In this document: piece after piece, positions 1-8,692 of the stretch | Layout: each line of letters opens with the position of its first letter | Numbering within the stretch: the first letter of the stretch is position 1 | Source of the DNA: Actinomycetota bacterium | GTDB lineage: Bacteria; Actinomycetota; Acidimicrobiia; Acidimicrobiales; MedAcidi-G1 | Direction of reading: 5' to 3' | Length of the DNA stretch: 55,066 nucleotides | Assembly (NCBI GenBank): GCA_002721755.1 | Contig: PBLL01000025.1 | Coordinates: 1-55,066 of the forward strand | The notes under the pieces: model-generated | Seen by the model: the letters and a program-made list of their open reading frames with translations, nothing else | What the model was told of the DNA's origin: nothing | Database searches by the model: none | Translations under genes and position numbers: made by a program

Positions 1-805
1 CATCATGAGCAGCATCGACGCATTCTGGCAGTGTTGTGAAGTCAAAATCTGGATCCACAAGTCCACTACTGTCTCCGGCCACCAAAGAAAGTGCCTTTAC
101 GTAAAGGGGCTTATCAGTATATTTAAGTGCATCTTCTGCTCTCACTACTATGGCAGCCGCGGCTCCGTCAGCCACTCCTGCGCAATCCATTACTGAGAGT
201 CGCCCGGCGATAGAAGGCATCTCGCAAATCTTTTCAGCTGAAACTTCTCTACGAAATTGTGCTAATTCATTTTTTGCGCCATTGGAATGATTTTTCTCTG
301 CTATGCGTGCGATCACATACCTCAGTTCATCCTCATCTACTTCATACCGCTTAGCATAAGCAGGAAGAATTAGGCTGAACATCGCCGCTGCAGTTAACGT
401 TCGATTTGTTCCGTCTGTAGGCATTGGAAATGCGTTTAATCCTTGATATCCACTGTCCTTTACCTTTTCTGCCCCTAGCGCCATTGCCGAGTCATATGCT
501 CCAGAAGCAACTGCATAACAAGCTTGACGCAGTGCCTCAGATCCAGTTGCGCAATAATTCTCAACGCGTGTTACAGGTTTACCTGAAATCCTTAAAGGTG
601 TAGCTAAAGAAATACCTGATGCAGCTGATTGTGAGGTTCCAAACCAGAACGCATCAATTGATTCAGCTTCAATACCAGCTGACTTTGTTGTTTCCTCTGC
701 CGCTTCAATGATGAGATCTTCAAGCGATTTATCCCAATGTTCTCCGAAGCGTGTACAACCCATACCTATGATCGCAACCTGGTCTTTAATCCCATGTGAT
801 GCCAT
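1..805 (-). CDS. Thiolase-family protein (acetyl-CoA acetyltransferase / SCP2-type lipid-transfer thiolase), C-terminus cut by window edge
   Basis: About 268 N-terminal residues are visible, starting MASHGIKDQVAIIGMG; the reading frame runs off the left edge. The nucleophile region reads ENYCATGSEALRQA, so the thiolase Cys is present. The opening VAIIGMGCTRFGEHW is typical of the SCP2/nonspecific lipid-transfer branch rather than biosynthetic PhaA thiolases. These enzymes form or cleave C-C bonds of acyl-CoAs in the cytosol. Its ATG follows directly on the TAG of the upstream HMG-CoA-synthase-like gene with no gap, so the two are almost certainly co-transcribed, translationally coupled and likely to act as a complex. 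A retro-aldolase role, as for Ltp2 of steroid degradation, is an alternative to true thiolysis. The C-terminal catalytic Cys/His lie outside the window. Confidence 0.85.
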   Translation of the reverse strand, partial: MASHGIKDQVAIIGMGCTRFGEHWDKSLEDLIIEAAEETTKSAGIEAESIDAFWFGTSQSAASGISLATPLRISGKPVTRVENYCATGSEALRQACYAVASGAYDSAMALGAEKVKDSGYQGLNAFPMPTDGTNRTLTAAAMFSLILPAYAKRYEVDEDELRYVIARIAEKNHSNGAKNELAQFRREVSAEKICEMPSIAGRLSVMDCAGVADGAAAAIVVRAEDALKYTDKPLYVKALSLVAGDSSGLVDPDFDFTTLPECVDAAHD

Positions 806-2221
806 CTATGATTTACCTTTTCTCTTCGTTATCGGTTTAGCTTTCCAGAAATAATTGTGAATTCCATCAGCGGTATATAAACAACGAAACGTCATTTCAA
901 CTTGATCGCCTATGTCAACCTTTTCAGAATCTGTATCTGTAAGTTCAACGGGTAGTCTTCCACCACCTTTAAAATTAACAACAGCGAAAACCACTGGAGA
1001 ATTTGGCGAATAAACGAGGTTGTCAACTGTCATAGTCTCAATCGTTCCTATTGCATTAGCCATAGGTAGTTTTTCCATATCATCCAAATCTCCACCTTTG
1101 ATACCAATACGGGATGGCGGCATGTGAATTATTCCCGTTGTATTGTCCTTCGAGCCAACAAAACCCATTTTCCAGTCATTTCTCCTTTTTGCCGCTGATG
1201 ACGACGGTCTAACAGGTGGTGGTCGGTTTGGAAGTTGACTATCCAATAACCCGCGCCATGACAAGTACTTGCCGTAAGGGACTGGGTATTGGTCGTCTAT
1301 TTGATCGGAAATAGAATTGGAACTTTTTCTGTTTTCAACTTCTTGAGTGGTTCTGAAAAAGAGGATGTCACAACCGTCTGCAAGAACAATTAGTGCAACT
1401 GTCTGGTCTGCTTCTGCATCATCTAAAAAATTGGCTAAAAGAAGAGACGGATGGGTTGCACCCGTGTTTCCAATTCGCCCAGTCAGATCATCGGGAACTT
1501 TGATGTCAAGTAAGGAAATTGATTTAGCTACAGAGCGAGAATGCAAACCTGCAACAAGTACTGTGTTGACATCTTCTGTTTTCATCCCAACTCTATTTAA
1601 CGCTTCATTCCAAGCACGATCGACTAATGGAACATACACCTGTTCTCCAAAACGTTCTTCCCATACTTGAGAGTATGGTTCTCCCGGGACACGCCACCTG
1701 TCAGTAAAATCAGATGTAATTGAAACTCCTCCTAGATACTCAGCAAGCAACTTTCCTTGTTCTTCGGTTCCAATCAAAAAAGCTGTTGCAGCATCCCCTC
1801 CGGCTGACTCTTCTGTGCTACCTGATGGACCTGTTCGTAGGTCCGCAGTAACCGCCAAAGTGGAAGAGCCACTTTCTAATGCCACGCTCAAAGCCCCAAC
1901 GGCTGAACGAGTGGAATTGCCAAAATCAACCGTTTCCACAAAATCGTCCAATTGGAGAGCAGCATGAATATTTGTTGCATTTGTTTTATCCATGTACGCG
2001 GGCATAACGGTTGTGAAGTAAAGCTTCTTCAGATCTACCTCTGAGTTATGTAAAGCATTTCGAGCTGCTTCAACCCCCATAGTGGTTGTGTTTTCATCGT
2101 ATGATGCAACTGAGCGGGTGCCCTCTCCAGAGCCTTTTCCTGTAAATTCAACTATCGATGAACGCGACAAACATCCTCTTGGTATGTAGGTTCCATACGA
2201 AATAATTCCATGGACTTCCAT
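806..2221 (-). CDS. HMG-CoA synthase-like protein fused to a C-terminal DUF35 (acyl-CoA-binding OB-fold) domain
   Basis: About 471 residues. Residues 1-300 have the thiolase-fold HMG-CoA synthase/FabH-like pattern (VDFGNSTRSAVGAL; LVAGLHSRSVAKSI with a conserved-type His). The rest matches a DUF35 module: PPSRI followed by an OB-fold ending in VEMTFRCLY. The position expected for the nucleophilic Cys is Thr104, and the DUF35 zinc-ribbon cysteines are missing (KMGFVGSKDN, then HMPPSRI). Claisen-type catalysis is therefore doubtful, and a structural or substrate-channelling role next to the adjoining thiolase is likelier. Archaeal thiolase/HMGCS/DUF35 complexes and the actinobacterial Ltp2/ChsH2 aldolase are the closest known precedents. 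The ATG at 2221 is chosen over an in-frame TTG at 2227 because GGGGG lies 7 bases upstream of the ATG. Confidence 0.75.
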   Translation of the reverse strand: MEVHGIISYGTYIPRGCLSRSSIVEFTGKGSGEGTRSVASYDENTTTMGVEAARNALHNSEVDLKKLYFTTVMPAYMDKTNATNIHAALQLDDFVETVDFGNSTRSAVGALSVALESGSSTLAVTADLRTGPSGSTEESAGGDAATAFLIGTEEQGKLLAEYLGGVSITSDFTDRWRVPGEPYSQVWEERFGEQVYVPLVDRAWNEALNRVGMKTEDVNTVLVAGLHSRSVAKSISLLDIKVPDDLTGRIGNTGATHPSLLLANFLDDAEADQTVALIVLADGCDILFFRTTQEVENRKSSNSISDQIDDQYPVPYGKYLSWRGLLDSQLPNRPPPVRPSSSAAKRRNDWKMGFVGSKDNTTGIIHMPPSRIGIKGGDLDDMEKLPMANAIGTIETMTVDNLVYSPNSPVVFAVVNFKGGGRLPVELTDTDSEKVDIGDQVEMTFRCLYTADGIHNYFWKAKPITKRKGKS

Positions 2222-2340
2222 AGTCAAGCCCCCAATTGCTTGTCTTCTGCATTATTAAGAAACAACTTGATTCAATCCAATGTACCTTAAGGAAGTATCC
2301 TAGGCTTAAATCTTTATTCTCCCGACATAAGGAGTGATGG

Positions 2341-3591
2341 ATGGATCTAGGTCAAATATCAAACGAAGAAGCCGAAAAGTACGGCAAGCCACTCGACGGC
2401 GTGAGGATTCTTGCTGTTGAGCAAATGCAGGCTTTACCATTTGCAACTCAGTTATTGGCTCGCTTGGGAGCCGAAGTGGTGAAAATAGAGCATCCAACCA
2501 AAGGAGAATCAGCTCGAGGTGCGGCACCTTCTATGAGTGACCCTTTAGGAAGACCCGTAGGTGCAACTTTTCTCCGTAATAACTTGAACAAAAAGAGTGT
2601 GGGAATCGACCTCTCAACATCAGAAGGACAAGAACTTTTTCTTCGATTAGTACCAAAATTCGATGTAGTGGGTGACAATTTCAAGCCCGGAACAATGGAT
2701 AAATTTGGAATTGGTTATAAAGCAATAAATGCGAAATACCCAGATGTGATAGTCATATCAATTTCAGGTTTTGGGAATTCAGGGAACTCTCCGTATCAAA
2801 ACTGGCCGGCTTACAACTCTGTGGCGGAAGCAATGTCTGGACTTTATGATTTCAAAAAACGTGAAGGGGAACCCCCTGTAGTTAACCCCATGGGAGCAGT
2901 GGGAGACATCGCAACAAGTTTATTTGGCGCAATCGGAATACTCGCTGCTCTTCGACATAGAGAGGCAACCGGTGAAGGCCAATATATAGATCTAGCTATG
3001 TTTGACTGCATGGCGTCCTTGGCTGATGTTGCTATAAATTTTGCTTCTATGGGTATCCCGCGTGAGCCCGATCCTGCACCATATGTGATTGCTCCTTTTT
3101 CTTGTAGCGACGGCTACTTGGTTATTCAGTTCGTCAGGGAACATCAATTCGAAAATCTTGCTCATTTAATCGGTAGGTCAGATTGGGTTGAAGATCCTCG
3201 TTTCAAAGAACGAACAGGTTGGGGTGAACATCTGCATTCTGAAATTATTCCAGCAATAGAAAAATGGGCTAAGAGTCTCACGAGGTCTCAAACTTCGAAG
3301 CTTCTTACAGAAGCTAATGTCGCATCAGGCCCAGTTTTGACTCCCGAAGAGGTGATAAACGACCCTCATTTAGGAGAAAGGAATATGATCGTTTCCTTAC
3401 CAAGAACAGATGGAGTAGATGAACCGATCCTGTTGCCTGGAAATCCGATAAAAATGTCAAAAGTGAGTGAAGGACCCGAGACGCGTGTTCCATGGGTAGG
3501 CGAACATACAAAACAGGTTCTTAACGAAGAGCTTGGCTTGGATCAATCAGAATTAGAAGATCTTCAAAAGGCTGGAATCATAAGCCCCTGA
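2341..3591 (+). CDS. CaiB/BaiF family (class III) CoA transferase
   Basis: 416 residues, normal length for family III CoA transferases, which move CoA between carboxylic acids through an aspartyl-CoA thioester. The N-terminal block LDGVRILAVEQMQALPFATQ and KIEHPTKGESAR match the family. The segment GDIATSLFGAIGILAAL carries the likely catalytic Asp189 (by analogy with Asp169 of formyl-CoA transferase), followed by TGEGQYIDLAM. AAGGAG lies 7 bases upstream of the ATG. It is divergent from the thiolase/HMGS-like pair and convergent with the Rieske gene (2-base gap). The acid substrate cannot be read from sequence; carnitine, succinate/itaconate-like or bile-acid-type substrates are all possible. 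Confidence 0.88.
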   Translation: MDLGQISNEEAEKYGKPLDGVRILAVEQMQALPFATQLLARLGAEVVKIEHPTKGESARGAAPSMSDPLGRPVGATFLRNNLNKKSVGIDLSTSEGQELFLRLVPKFDVVGDNFKPGTMDKFGIGYKAINAKYPDVIVISISGFGNSGNSPYQNWPAYNSVAEAMSGLYDFKKREGEPPVVNPMGAVGDIATSLFGAIGILAALRHREATGEGQYIDLAMFDCMASLADVAINFASMGIPREPDPAPYVIAPFSCSDGYLVIQFVREHQFENLAHLIGRSDWVEDPRFKERTGWGEHLHSEIIPAIEKWAKSLTRSQTSKLLTEANVASGPVLTPEEVINDPHLGERNMIVSLPRTDGVDEPILLPGNPIKMSKVSEGPETRVPWVGEHTKQVLNEELGLDQSELEDLQKAGIISP

Positions 3592-3593
3592 AA

Positions 3594-4859
3594 TTACTCT
3601 TCGATGTAATGATCCAATAACTGAGGAACAGACATCTCTGAAGGGATTCTTTCAACCCCGATTACTCGATCGATCACTTCTTGCATGTTATAAATTCGTC
3701 TCTCTTGATAACACAGAGGCGTTCCATCATAAGTTGGTGACTCCATTGCTTTCTGCATTGCGTCTAAATTCCAAACATCTTCATCGATCACAACCGCAAA
3801 CTCAGCTATGCGTTGTTTCCATGCTTCTGGTGGATCACCATCTCCCCAGTCAGGCGCATAGTGGTATATACGAATTTTCGTTTTATCAATTCCAACGGGG
3901 AAAAAAAGCATTATGGGAAACCCAGTTGCACCTACAGGAGAAATAAAGTTCGGGAAAATAGTAAACGAGTAGCTAGTGCAATGGACAATGGGATGAACAG
4001 TAGGAATGTTTTCAAGTCCTAAAGGATCTTCCACCACCTTAAAATCTTTCCACGATTCCATTCCGAATTTCTCCACCATCTGTTTTGACCGTGGAACTAC
4101 CATTCTCGAATTTCCATGCTTTAGAAGTCCCATTGTTCCTCCACGCGAATCAAGGCTGGTCCACCCTCCCCTATCGTGTATGAATCTGAAATGGTAAACC
4201 TCTTGAAACGCTTCTATTGCAACTTTCCAATTGCAATTAACTTCGCGATGATCTGTTCCCACTAAACGAAGGTTTTCGCATTGATACTGCTTCATTTCTT
4301 CTGGTATTTTTCCTAAAAAATCCATCAAAGAGGATGCGTTGGGATTTACATTGATCCAAATCCATCCGCCCCATGTATCGCAACTTATTTCCGGCAGCCC
4401 ACGATCTTCTTTGCAAAGATCGACAAAATCTCTTTCATCTGGCACGGCTAGAAGCTCACCGTTGTCTATTCCATAGGTCCAAGAGTGGTATTGGCACTGT
4501 AAATGGCGTATCGTGCCTTCTTTCTCCCTTACAACAGGCGCCCCACGGTGTCTACAGGTATTGGAAAAACAACGAATTTTGTTGTCATTACCTCTCAAAA
4601 CTATTAGAGGAATGCCAGTCTCGTCGAACAGAAAATAATCTCCTGAATTAGGTATATCTTCAACTCGCCCCGCTACTAACCAACTATTATTCCATAAATA
4701 CTTTTGCTCCAAATCATAAAAATCTTTGCTCGTGTAACGAGCTGAAGGTATGTCAGGGAACTGAGGGAAATTTTCTGGTGGGCCTTTTCGCTCCAACTCA
4801 TATTCCATCTCAGTGACAAGTCGATCAACTAATTTTTGATCAAGTAAAAATTCACCCAT
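3594..4859 (-). CDS. Rieske non-heme iron oxygenase, alpha (catalytic) subunit
   Basis: 421 residues, the normal length for an aromatic-ring-hydroxylating oxygenase alpha subunit. The N-terminal Rieske [2Fe-2S] motif is complete: NTCRHRGAP, then CQYHSWTYG about 17 residues on (C-x-H and C-x2-H). The mononuclear iron site shows the H-x4-H pair in EVYHFRFIHD, and a third ligand is probably the Asp in VWNLDAMQ near the C-terminus. No beta subunit, ferredoxin or reductase gene is adjacent, so electrons must come from elsewhere. The lone alpha subunit suggests a monooxygenase or demethylase of an aromatic or quaternary amine substrate, as in carnitine or stachydrine oxygenases; the substrate is unknown. 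Confidence 0.88.
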   Translation of the reverse strand: MGEFLLDQKLVDRLVTEMEYELERKGPPENFPQFPDIPSARYTSKDFYDLEQKYLWNNSWLVAGRVEDIPNSGDYFLFDETGIPLIVLRGNDNKIRCFSNTCRHRGAPVVREKEGTIRHLQCQYHSWTYGIDNGELLAVPDERDFVDLCKEDRGLPEISCDTWGGWIWINVNPNASSLMDFLGKIPEEMKQYQCENLRLVGTDHREVNCNWKVAIEAFQEVYHFRFIHDRGGWTSLDSRGGTMGLLKHGNSRMVVPRSKQMVEKFGMESWKDFKVVEDPLGLENIPTVHPIVHCTSYSFTIFPNFISPVGATGFPIMLFFPVGIDKTKIRIYHYAPDWGDGDPPEAWKQRIAEFAVVIDEDVWNLDAMQKAMESPTYDGTPLCYQERRIYNMQEVIDRVIGVERIPSEMSVPQLLDHYIEE

Positions 4860-4944
4860 TTTCTATCCCCAACAAAATCCTAATCATAAAGGCACGTAAT
4901 AAAAAATCCTCTTACAACTGAAAACATCGACATATAAATTTTCA

Positions 4945-5580
4945 TTATCTGCTACAGAGGACACCTGTTCCAGCTATACCGCAGTATCCGTTAGGATTCT
5001 TATGTAAGTACTGTTGGTGATATTCCTCTGCATAGTAAAAATCTTTTTGAATTTCCACAGTAGTTTTAATCTCTCCATAACCAGAATCGAGTAAAGCCTC
5101 TTCATAAGACTTAAGGCTCTCTTGAGCTTCAACTATTTGTTCTTGGTCCGACAACCATATTCCTGATCTGTATTGTGTGCCGATGTCATTGCCTTGTCGC
5201 ATTCCCTGAGTTGGATCGTGACTCTCCCAGAAAACCTCGAATAGTTCTCGTAATCCAATCAATTCTTTTTCATAAACAACCAATACGACTTCAGCATGTC
5301 CTGTAAGTCCAGAACAAACTTCTTCGTAGGTGGGGTTAGGAGTATGACCGCCGCTGTACCCGACAGCTGTAGTCCATACTCCATCTAGTTCCCAGAAAAT
5401 CCTTTCTGCTCCCCAGAAGCAACCCATCCCAACAACTATTGAACTCATTTGTTCCGGAAAAGGAGGGGTGATCTTATTTCCATTTACTGCATGAACTCCG
5501 GTCAAAGTAATCGGCATTTCCCTGCCTGGTAAGGAATCTTCAGCTGTAGGTATGTTCAATATTTTTTGACTGAAAGACAT
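4945..5580 (-). CDS. msrA: Peptide methionine-S-sulfoxide reductase MsrA
   Basis: 211 residues. The catalytic motif GMGCFWGAE (Cys54) is followed by VGYSGGHTPNPTYEEVC and GHAEVV, the diagnostic MsrA core. Later come DPTQGMRQGNDIGTQYRS and EEYHQQYLHKNPNGYCG, with Cys200 and Cys209 as resolving-cysteine candidates. It reduces free or protein-bound methionine-S-sulfoxide in the cytosol using thioredoxin. It lies 11 bases downstream of the DinB-family gene in a minus-strand run with a DsbA-fold protein, which suggests a thiol/oxidative-stress setting. Confidence 0.95.
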   Translation of the reverse strand: MSFSQKILNIPTAEDSLPGREMPITLTGVHAVNGNKITPPFPEQMSSIVVGMGCFWGAERIFWELDGVWTTAVGYSGGHTPNPTYEEVCSGLTGHAEVVLVVYEKELIGLRELFEVFWESHDPTQGMRQGNDIGTQYRSGIWLSDQEQIVEAQESLKSYEEALLDSGYGEIKTTVEIQKDFYYAEEYHQQYLHKNPNGYCGIAGTGVLCSR

Positions 5581-5591
5581 TTCTAATCCTC

Positions 5592-6401
5592 CTACATTGT
5601 GTAAGCAAGATTTTCGGCAATTCTTCTTGCGACATCGAGATCACCGCCTAGAGCAACTCGACCATCATCTAAATAAGCCACTGCATCTTCACGTCCTCCC
5701 GTGAGTGCCGTGAAATCTAATGAAGACAGTGTCAAAATGCTGGTTGGTTCTCCTTCAAAAGTTTCCACCAATGACGCCCGCCCATCATTAACTTCTACCC
5801 TTAATGTTCTCTCGACAGGTCCTGAAAGAACGATCTCGACTTTGCTTCCTTCAGGAGCTCCTCCTTTTTTACCAACTATAAAACCAACAGCAGAAGAAAT
5901 TTCATCAATTGCGATCTCAGCTGGCAAACCATCCTCATCCCCAGGAAGACCCAGAGGTTTTCTACAATCTTGGAGATGTAGCCATGCGTCAAATATTCTT
6001 ATTCTCATAAACCTTGAATATGGAGCTTCTCCAACTGGTGTGAATCCAACCGCTTCAAAGTCTGATTCGCTCATCTCGGTCAGTACTTGTAATCTCTCAG
6101 ATGTTATTTCTCTGAACAAGGCAAGTACCTCACTGCCTTCTTTCTCACGAAAAATCTGGAGTGCTTTTTCGTTTGCCTCTCCTACAGGGTTTTTTATATG
6201 GTCTCCTGTGACTTCTATCTGAGGAATCTCTCGACGACTTAACATGTACTCGCCTCCCACGATATGTGCCAAGTTGTCTTTAACTGTCCATCCAGGAAGG
6301 CGGCTGGGTGTTTCCCACTGGGCTTCATTCAAATCTGATCCGAAGCGATTCCATTTTTCCCATATATGACTGAATCCTTCAACTATCTGTTCTTTATTCA
6401 T
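5592..6401 (-). CDS. Maleylpyruvate isomerase family (DinB-fold, mycothiol-dependent type) protein
   Basis: About 269 residues. The N-terminal DinB-like four-helix domain has WDxxxxxLPGWTVKD-like features (LPGWTVKDNLAHIVGGE, His a likely metal ligand), then FDAWLHLQDCR with a second His. An SCP2-like C-terminal domain runs from about residue 180 to the end. Members use mycothiol for isomerase or transferase chemistry; here the usual Glu of the metal site appears as Asp (DAWLH). Two in-frame ATGs exist at 6407 and 6401; the second has AGAGG at a better distance. It sits between a DsbA-fold protein and MsrA, consistent with low-molecular-weight thiol chemistry. The exact substrate is unknown. 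Confidence 0.75.
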   Translation of the reverse strand: MNKEQIVEGFSHIWEKWNRFGSDLNEAQWETPSRLPGWTVKDNLAHIVGGEYMLSRREIPQIEVTGDHIKNPVGEANEKALQIFREKEGSEVLALFREITSERLQVLTEMSESDFEAVGFTPVGEAPYSRFMRIRIFDAWLHLQDCRKPLGLPGDEDGLPAEIAIDEISSAVGFIVGKKGGAPEGSKVEIVLSGPVERTLRVEVNDGRASLVETFEGEPTSILTLSSLDFTALTGGREDAVAYLDDGRVALGGDLDVARRIAENLAYTM

Positions 6402-6413
6402 ACTCATTCCTCT

Positions 6414-7097
6414 TTACGGTGTTGGGTTGGCTCTAGTCTCCCAATCCCTTGCTTTAACATAGGGATTGAATGTCTCACTAATCTTTTCAAGATCAACCGG
6501 CATTTTAGGTCTTTGCATCTCGTACAGATTTGGAAATTCTAACCAACCTGTTACCAATGACCAGAGCTTTTCTGCTTCTTCACCTGTCGGAGGATTGATT
6601 AAGACAGGACCGAAAATACGTTCATTACCTTCAAAAACAAGTGTTGGGACACCAAACCCACCTAGCGAAGTAACAATTTCATGATCTCTTTTTACATCAT
6701 CATGCGTAGTCGAATCTGAGAGTGCCTCGTCAACAACACTTGGATCCTGATCCATCTCGGTTAGAAGCAACCGTGCTACTTCTGGGTCATGGGGCTTACG
6801 CCCCTCCATATGAAGAGCTGTTCCTGATTTAAAATACCAAGCGTCGTTTAAAGCAGGGTCGATTCTTTTGAGAAAAGCACCTATCCTCATCATTGACCAC
6901 CCGTAGGACCATTCACGTTCCCAAGGGTGCTTTTTTCCTTCTGTCCTGTTGATTTCTTCGAGACTAAAAAAACACCAGTCCACCTCAAGATCAAGTCTGT
7001 CTCTAACTTCACGCATCCAAATAGATGTCTGATACGCCCAAGGGCACATCACATCAAAATGAAATGAGACGCTATTCAGATTTACTTCACTTCCCAT
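6414..7097 (-). CDS. DsbA-family thioredoxin-fold protein (2-hydroxychromene-2-carboxylate isomerase / mycothiol-linked reductase type)
   Basis: About 227 residues. The N-terminus VSFHFDVMCPWAYQTSIWM carries a C-P-W-A active site, with only the first Cys of a CxxC. The FGVPTLVFEGNERIFGP stretch holds the cis-Pro loop of DsbA/GST-kappa folds. There is no signal peptide, so it is probably cytosolic. A single-Cys site fits monothiol (mycothiol- or glutathione-like) chemistry rather than disulfide formation. The ATG at 7097 is preferred to a GTG at 7103 because GGGGG lies 5 bases upstream; the start lies inside the end of the acyl-CoA synthetase gene (11-base overlap), implying translational coupling. 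Confidence 0.75.
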   Translation of the reverse strand: MGSEVNLNSVSFHFDVMCPWAYQTSIWMREVRDRLDLEVDWCFFSLEEINRTEGKKHPWEREWSYGWSMMRIGAFLKRIDPALNDAWYFKSGTALHMEGRKPHDPEVARLLLTEMDQDPSVVDEALSDSTTHDDVKRDHEIVTSLGGFGVPTLVFEGNERIFGPVLINPPTGEEAEKLWSLVTGWLEFPNLYEMQRPKMPVDLEKISETFNPYVKARDWETRANPTP

Positions 7098-8583
7098 TGG
7101 CACCCCCTTCTTCTTTTAACTCATGTCGCAAAACTTTACCAAGTGCATTCCTTGGTAACTCTTTTACAAATACCAGTCTCTTGGGAAGTTTGTAAGAAGC
7201 CAAATATTTTGAAGCAAATTTTCTAATTTCATCTAAATCTAGACTTTTAACTCCTTCTTCCATCACGACCCAAGCAACAACCTCCTCTCCCCATTCTTGT
7301 GACTCAACTCCTGAAACAGCTGCTTCGACAATTTCAGGGTGCAACTGTAAAACTTCATCTACTTCCTGCGGATAAACATTCAGTCCACCCGTGATAATTA
7401 ATTCTTTTATCCTGCCATTTATCGATATATAGCCATCATCGCCAATTATTGCCATGTCGCCTGTTTTAAACCATCCGTTATCAAAAGAAGAATCGGATTC
7501 TTTATGCTTCGACCAGTACTCTCGGAAAACAGATTCGCCCCGCACCAAAACCTCTCCACTATCTTGTTCTATTTTAATTTCAACACCAGGCAGAGGGAGC
7601 CCTACTGAACCTGCGCGTCTCTCCCCTGAAAAGGGATTAGAAATTGTCAACATAGTTTCAGTCGTTCCATACCTCTCCAACACATCAACACCCCCTCTTT
7701 CCTTTAATTGTTGATGTAAATCTGCGGACAATGGTGCCGAGCCTGAGACACATAAACGCAAAGAAGACAGTTGAGTCACTCTTTCATCTTCCAAAAGCCG
7801 GTTGTACATAGTTGGGACTCCGAAAAACATAGAACAACCATTTTCAGTAATTGCCGAAAAGATCGAATCTTGATCAAAGCCTTCTTGTAAAACAGCTGAT
7901 CCGCCAACAAGTAAGGTCCCATGCAAACCAATACCCATTCCATGTATATGGAACAAAGGTAGACACAACAAAAGACAGTCTGATTCTGTCCATTCCCAAG
8001 CATTAGCAACTGAAAGAGCTCCCGCTAGTAAGGTCCTCTGAGTATGAACAGCTCCCTTTGGTTTTCCGGTAGTTCCCGAGGTGTATGCGATTAAAGCTGG
8101 ATCTTCTGGTTTAGAAAAATCTAGATCTGGGATAGGTCCACTTTCTATTTTTAATGAAGTTGAAGAAATGAAGACGTCAGGATCAATCGAACTTATAAGT
8201 TCGTGCCACTCTTGATTGTCGACTAAAGCAGCACTCGGCGCTGCATCCTTAATTAGAAATGAAAGTTCAGACTCGCTATATGAACTATTCACGGGGACGA
8301 GTATCAAACCAAGCCTCAAACAAGCTACATGAGCTATTACCAAATCCAGCGAGGTCTCTCCGGAAATAATTACTCTGTCGCCTTGTGTCAACCCGTAGTT
8401 AACGAGAGCAGATGCTGTTTGAGAAGTCTGATCTAAAAAAGTTGCTCGATTCATCTTTTCTCCATTAAAAGAGAAAAGCGTCTTATCAGGATGTTGTTCC
8501 AAGCTTTTTTTCCATGCTCCCACGAGAGTTTCTTGTCCGTCCAGAAACAACTCCTGACCAGCAGTTATCTTTTCAATTTCCAT
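7087..8583 (-). CDS. AMP-forming acyl-CoA synthetase (class I adenylate-forming enzyme)
   Basis: 498 residues. The P-loop reads AYTSGTTGKPKGAVHT (A3 motif), then RYGTTETM (A5), GWFKTGDMAIIGDDG (A7), and KELIITGGLNVYPQEV (A8). The C-terminal catalytic Lys of motif A10 fits PRNALGKVLRHEL. The enzyme activates a carboxylic acid as acyl-AMP and loads CoA. Its short length and motif set resemble malonyl-CoA synthetase (MatB) and small medium-chain synthetases, but the substrate cannot be fixed. First gene of a minus-strand run with the DsbA-fold, DinB-fold and msrA genes, and divergent from the LLM/TetR operon. Confidence 0.9.
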   Translation of the reverse strand: MEIEKITAGQELFLDGQETLVGAWKKSLEQHPDKTLFSFNGEKMNRATFLDQTSQTASALVNYGLTQGDRVIISGETSLDLVIAHVACLRLGLILVPVNSSYSESELSFLIKDAAPSAALVDNQEWHELISSIDPDVFISSTSLKIESGPIPDLDFSKPEDPALIAYTSGTTGKPKGAVHTQRTLLAGALSVANAWEWTESDCLLLCLPLFHIHGMGIGLHGTLLVGGSAVLQEGFDQDSIFSAITENGCSMFFGVPTMYNRLLEDERVTQLSSLRLCVSGSAPLSADLHQQLKERGGVDVLERYGTTETMLTISNPFSGERRAGSVGLPLPGVEIKIEQDSGEVLVRGESVFREYWSKHKESDSSFDNGWFKTGDMAIIGDDGYISINGRIKELIITGGLNVYPQEVDEVLQLHPEIVEAAVSGVESQEWGEEVVAWVVMEEGVKSLDLDEIRKFASKYLASYKLPKRLVFVKELPRNALGKVLRHELKEEGGANGK

Positions 8584-8634
8584 ACAAATTACCTAATTCT
8601 CATTTTGAACCTACATGCAAGACTTCACTCGACC

Positions 8635-8663
8635 TTGACAAAACAAGTTAAATCAGACATACT
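8635..8663 (+). promoter_or_regulatory. Candidate promoter of the LLM oxidoreductase / TetR operon
   Basis: A consensus -35 TTGACA (8635-8640) is separated by 17 bases from CATACT (8658-8663, 4 of 6 matches to TATAAT). The start codon follows at 8693 behind AAAGGGGG (8681-8688). The -10 box touches the palindrome described next. Confidence 0.5.
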
Positions 8664-8677
8664 AATGGAAGCCATTA
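8663..8677 (+). promoter_or_regulatory. Palindromic operator candidate TAATGGaagCCATTA
   Basis: Perfect 6-base arms with a 3-base centre, placed at the -10/+1 region of the LLM/TetR operon and about 80 bases from the divergent acyl-CoA synthetase start. Position and symmetry suit a dimeric repressor; the TetR protein encoded in the same operon is the obvious candidate. No other copy of this exact repeat was noticed in the window. Confidence 0.45.
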
Positions 8678-8692
8678 AATAAAGGGGGTTCC

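Noticed and set aside
5701-6222. Open frame of 173 codons antisense to the DinB-family gene
   Set aside because: Low-complexity Ser/Pro composition and complete overlap with a coherent gene.
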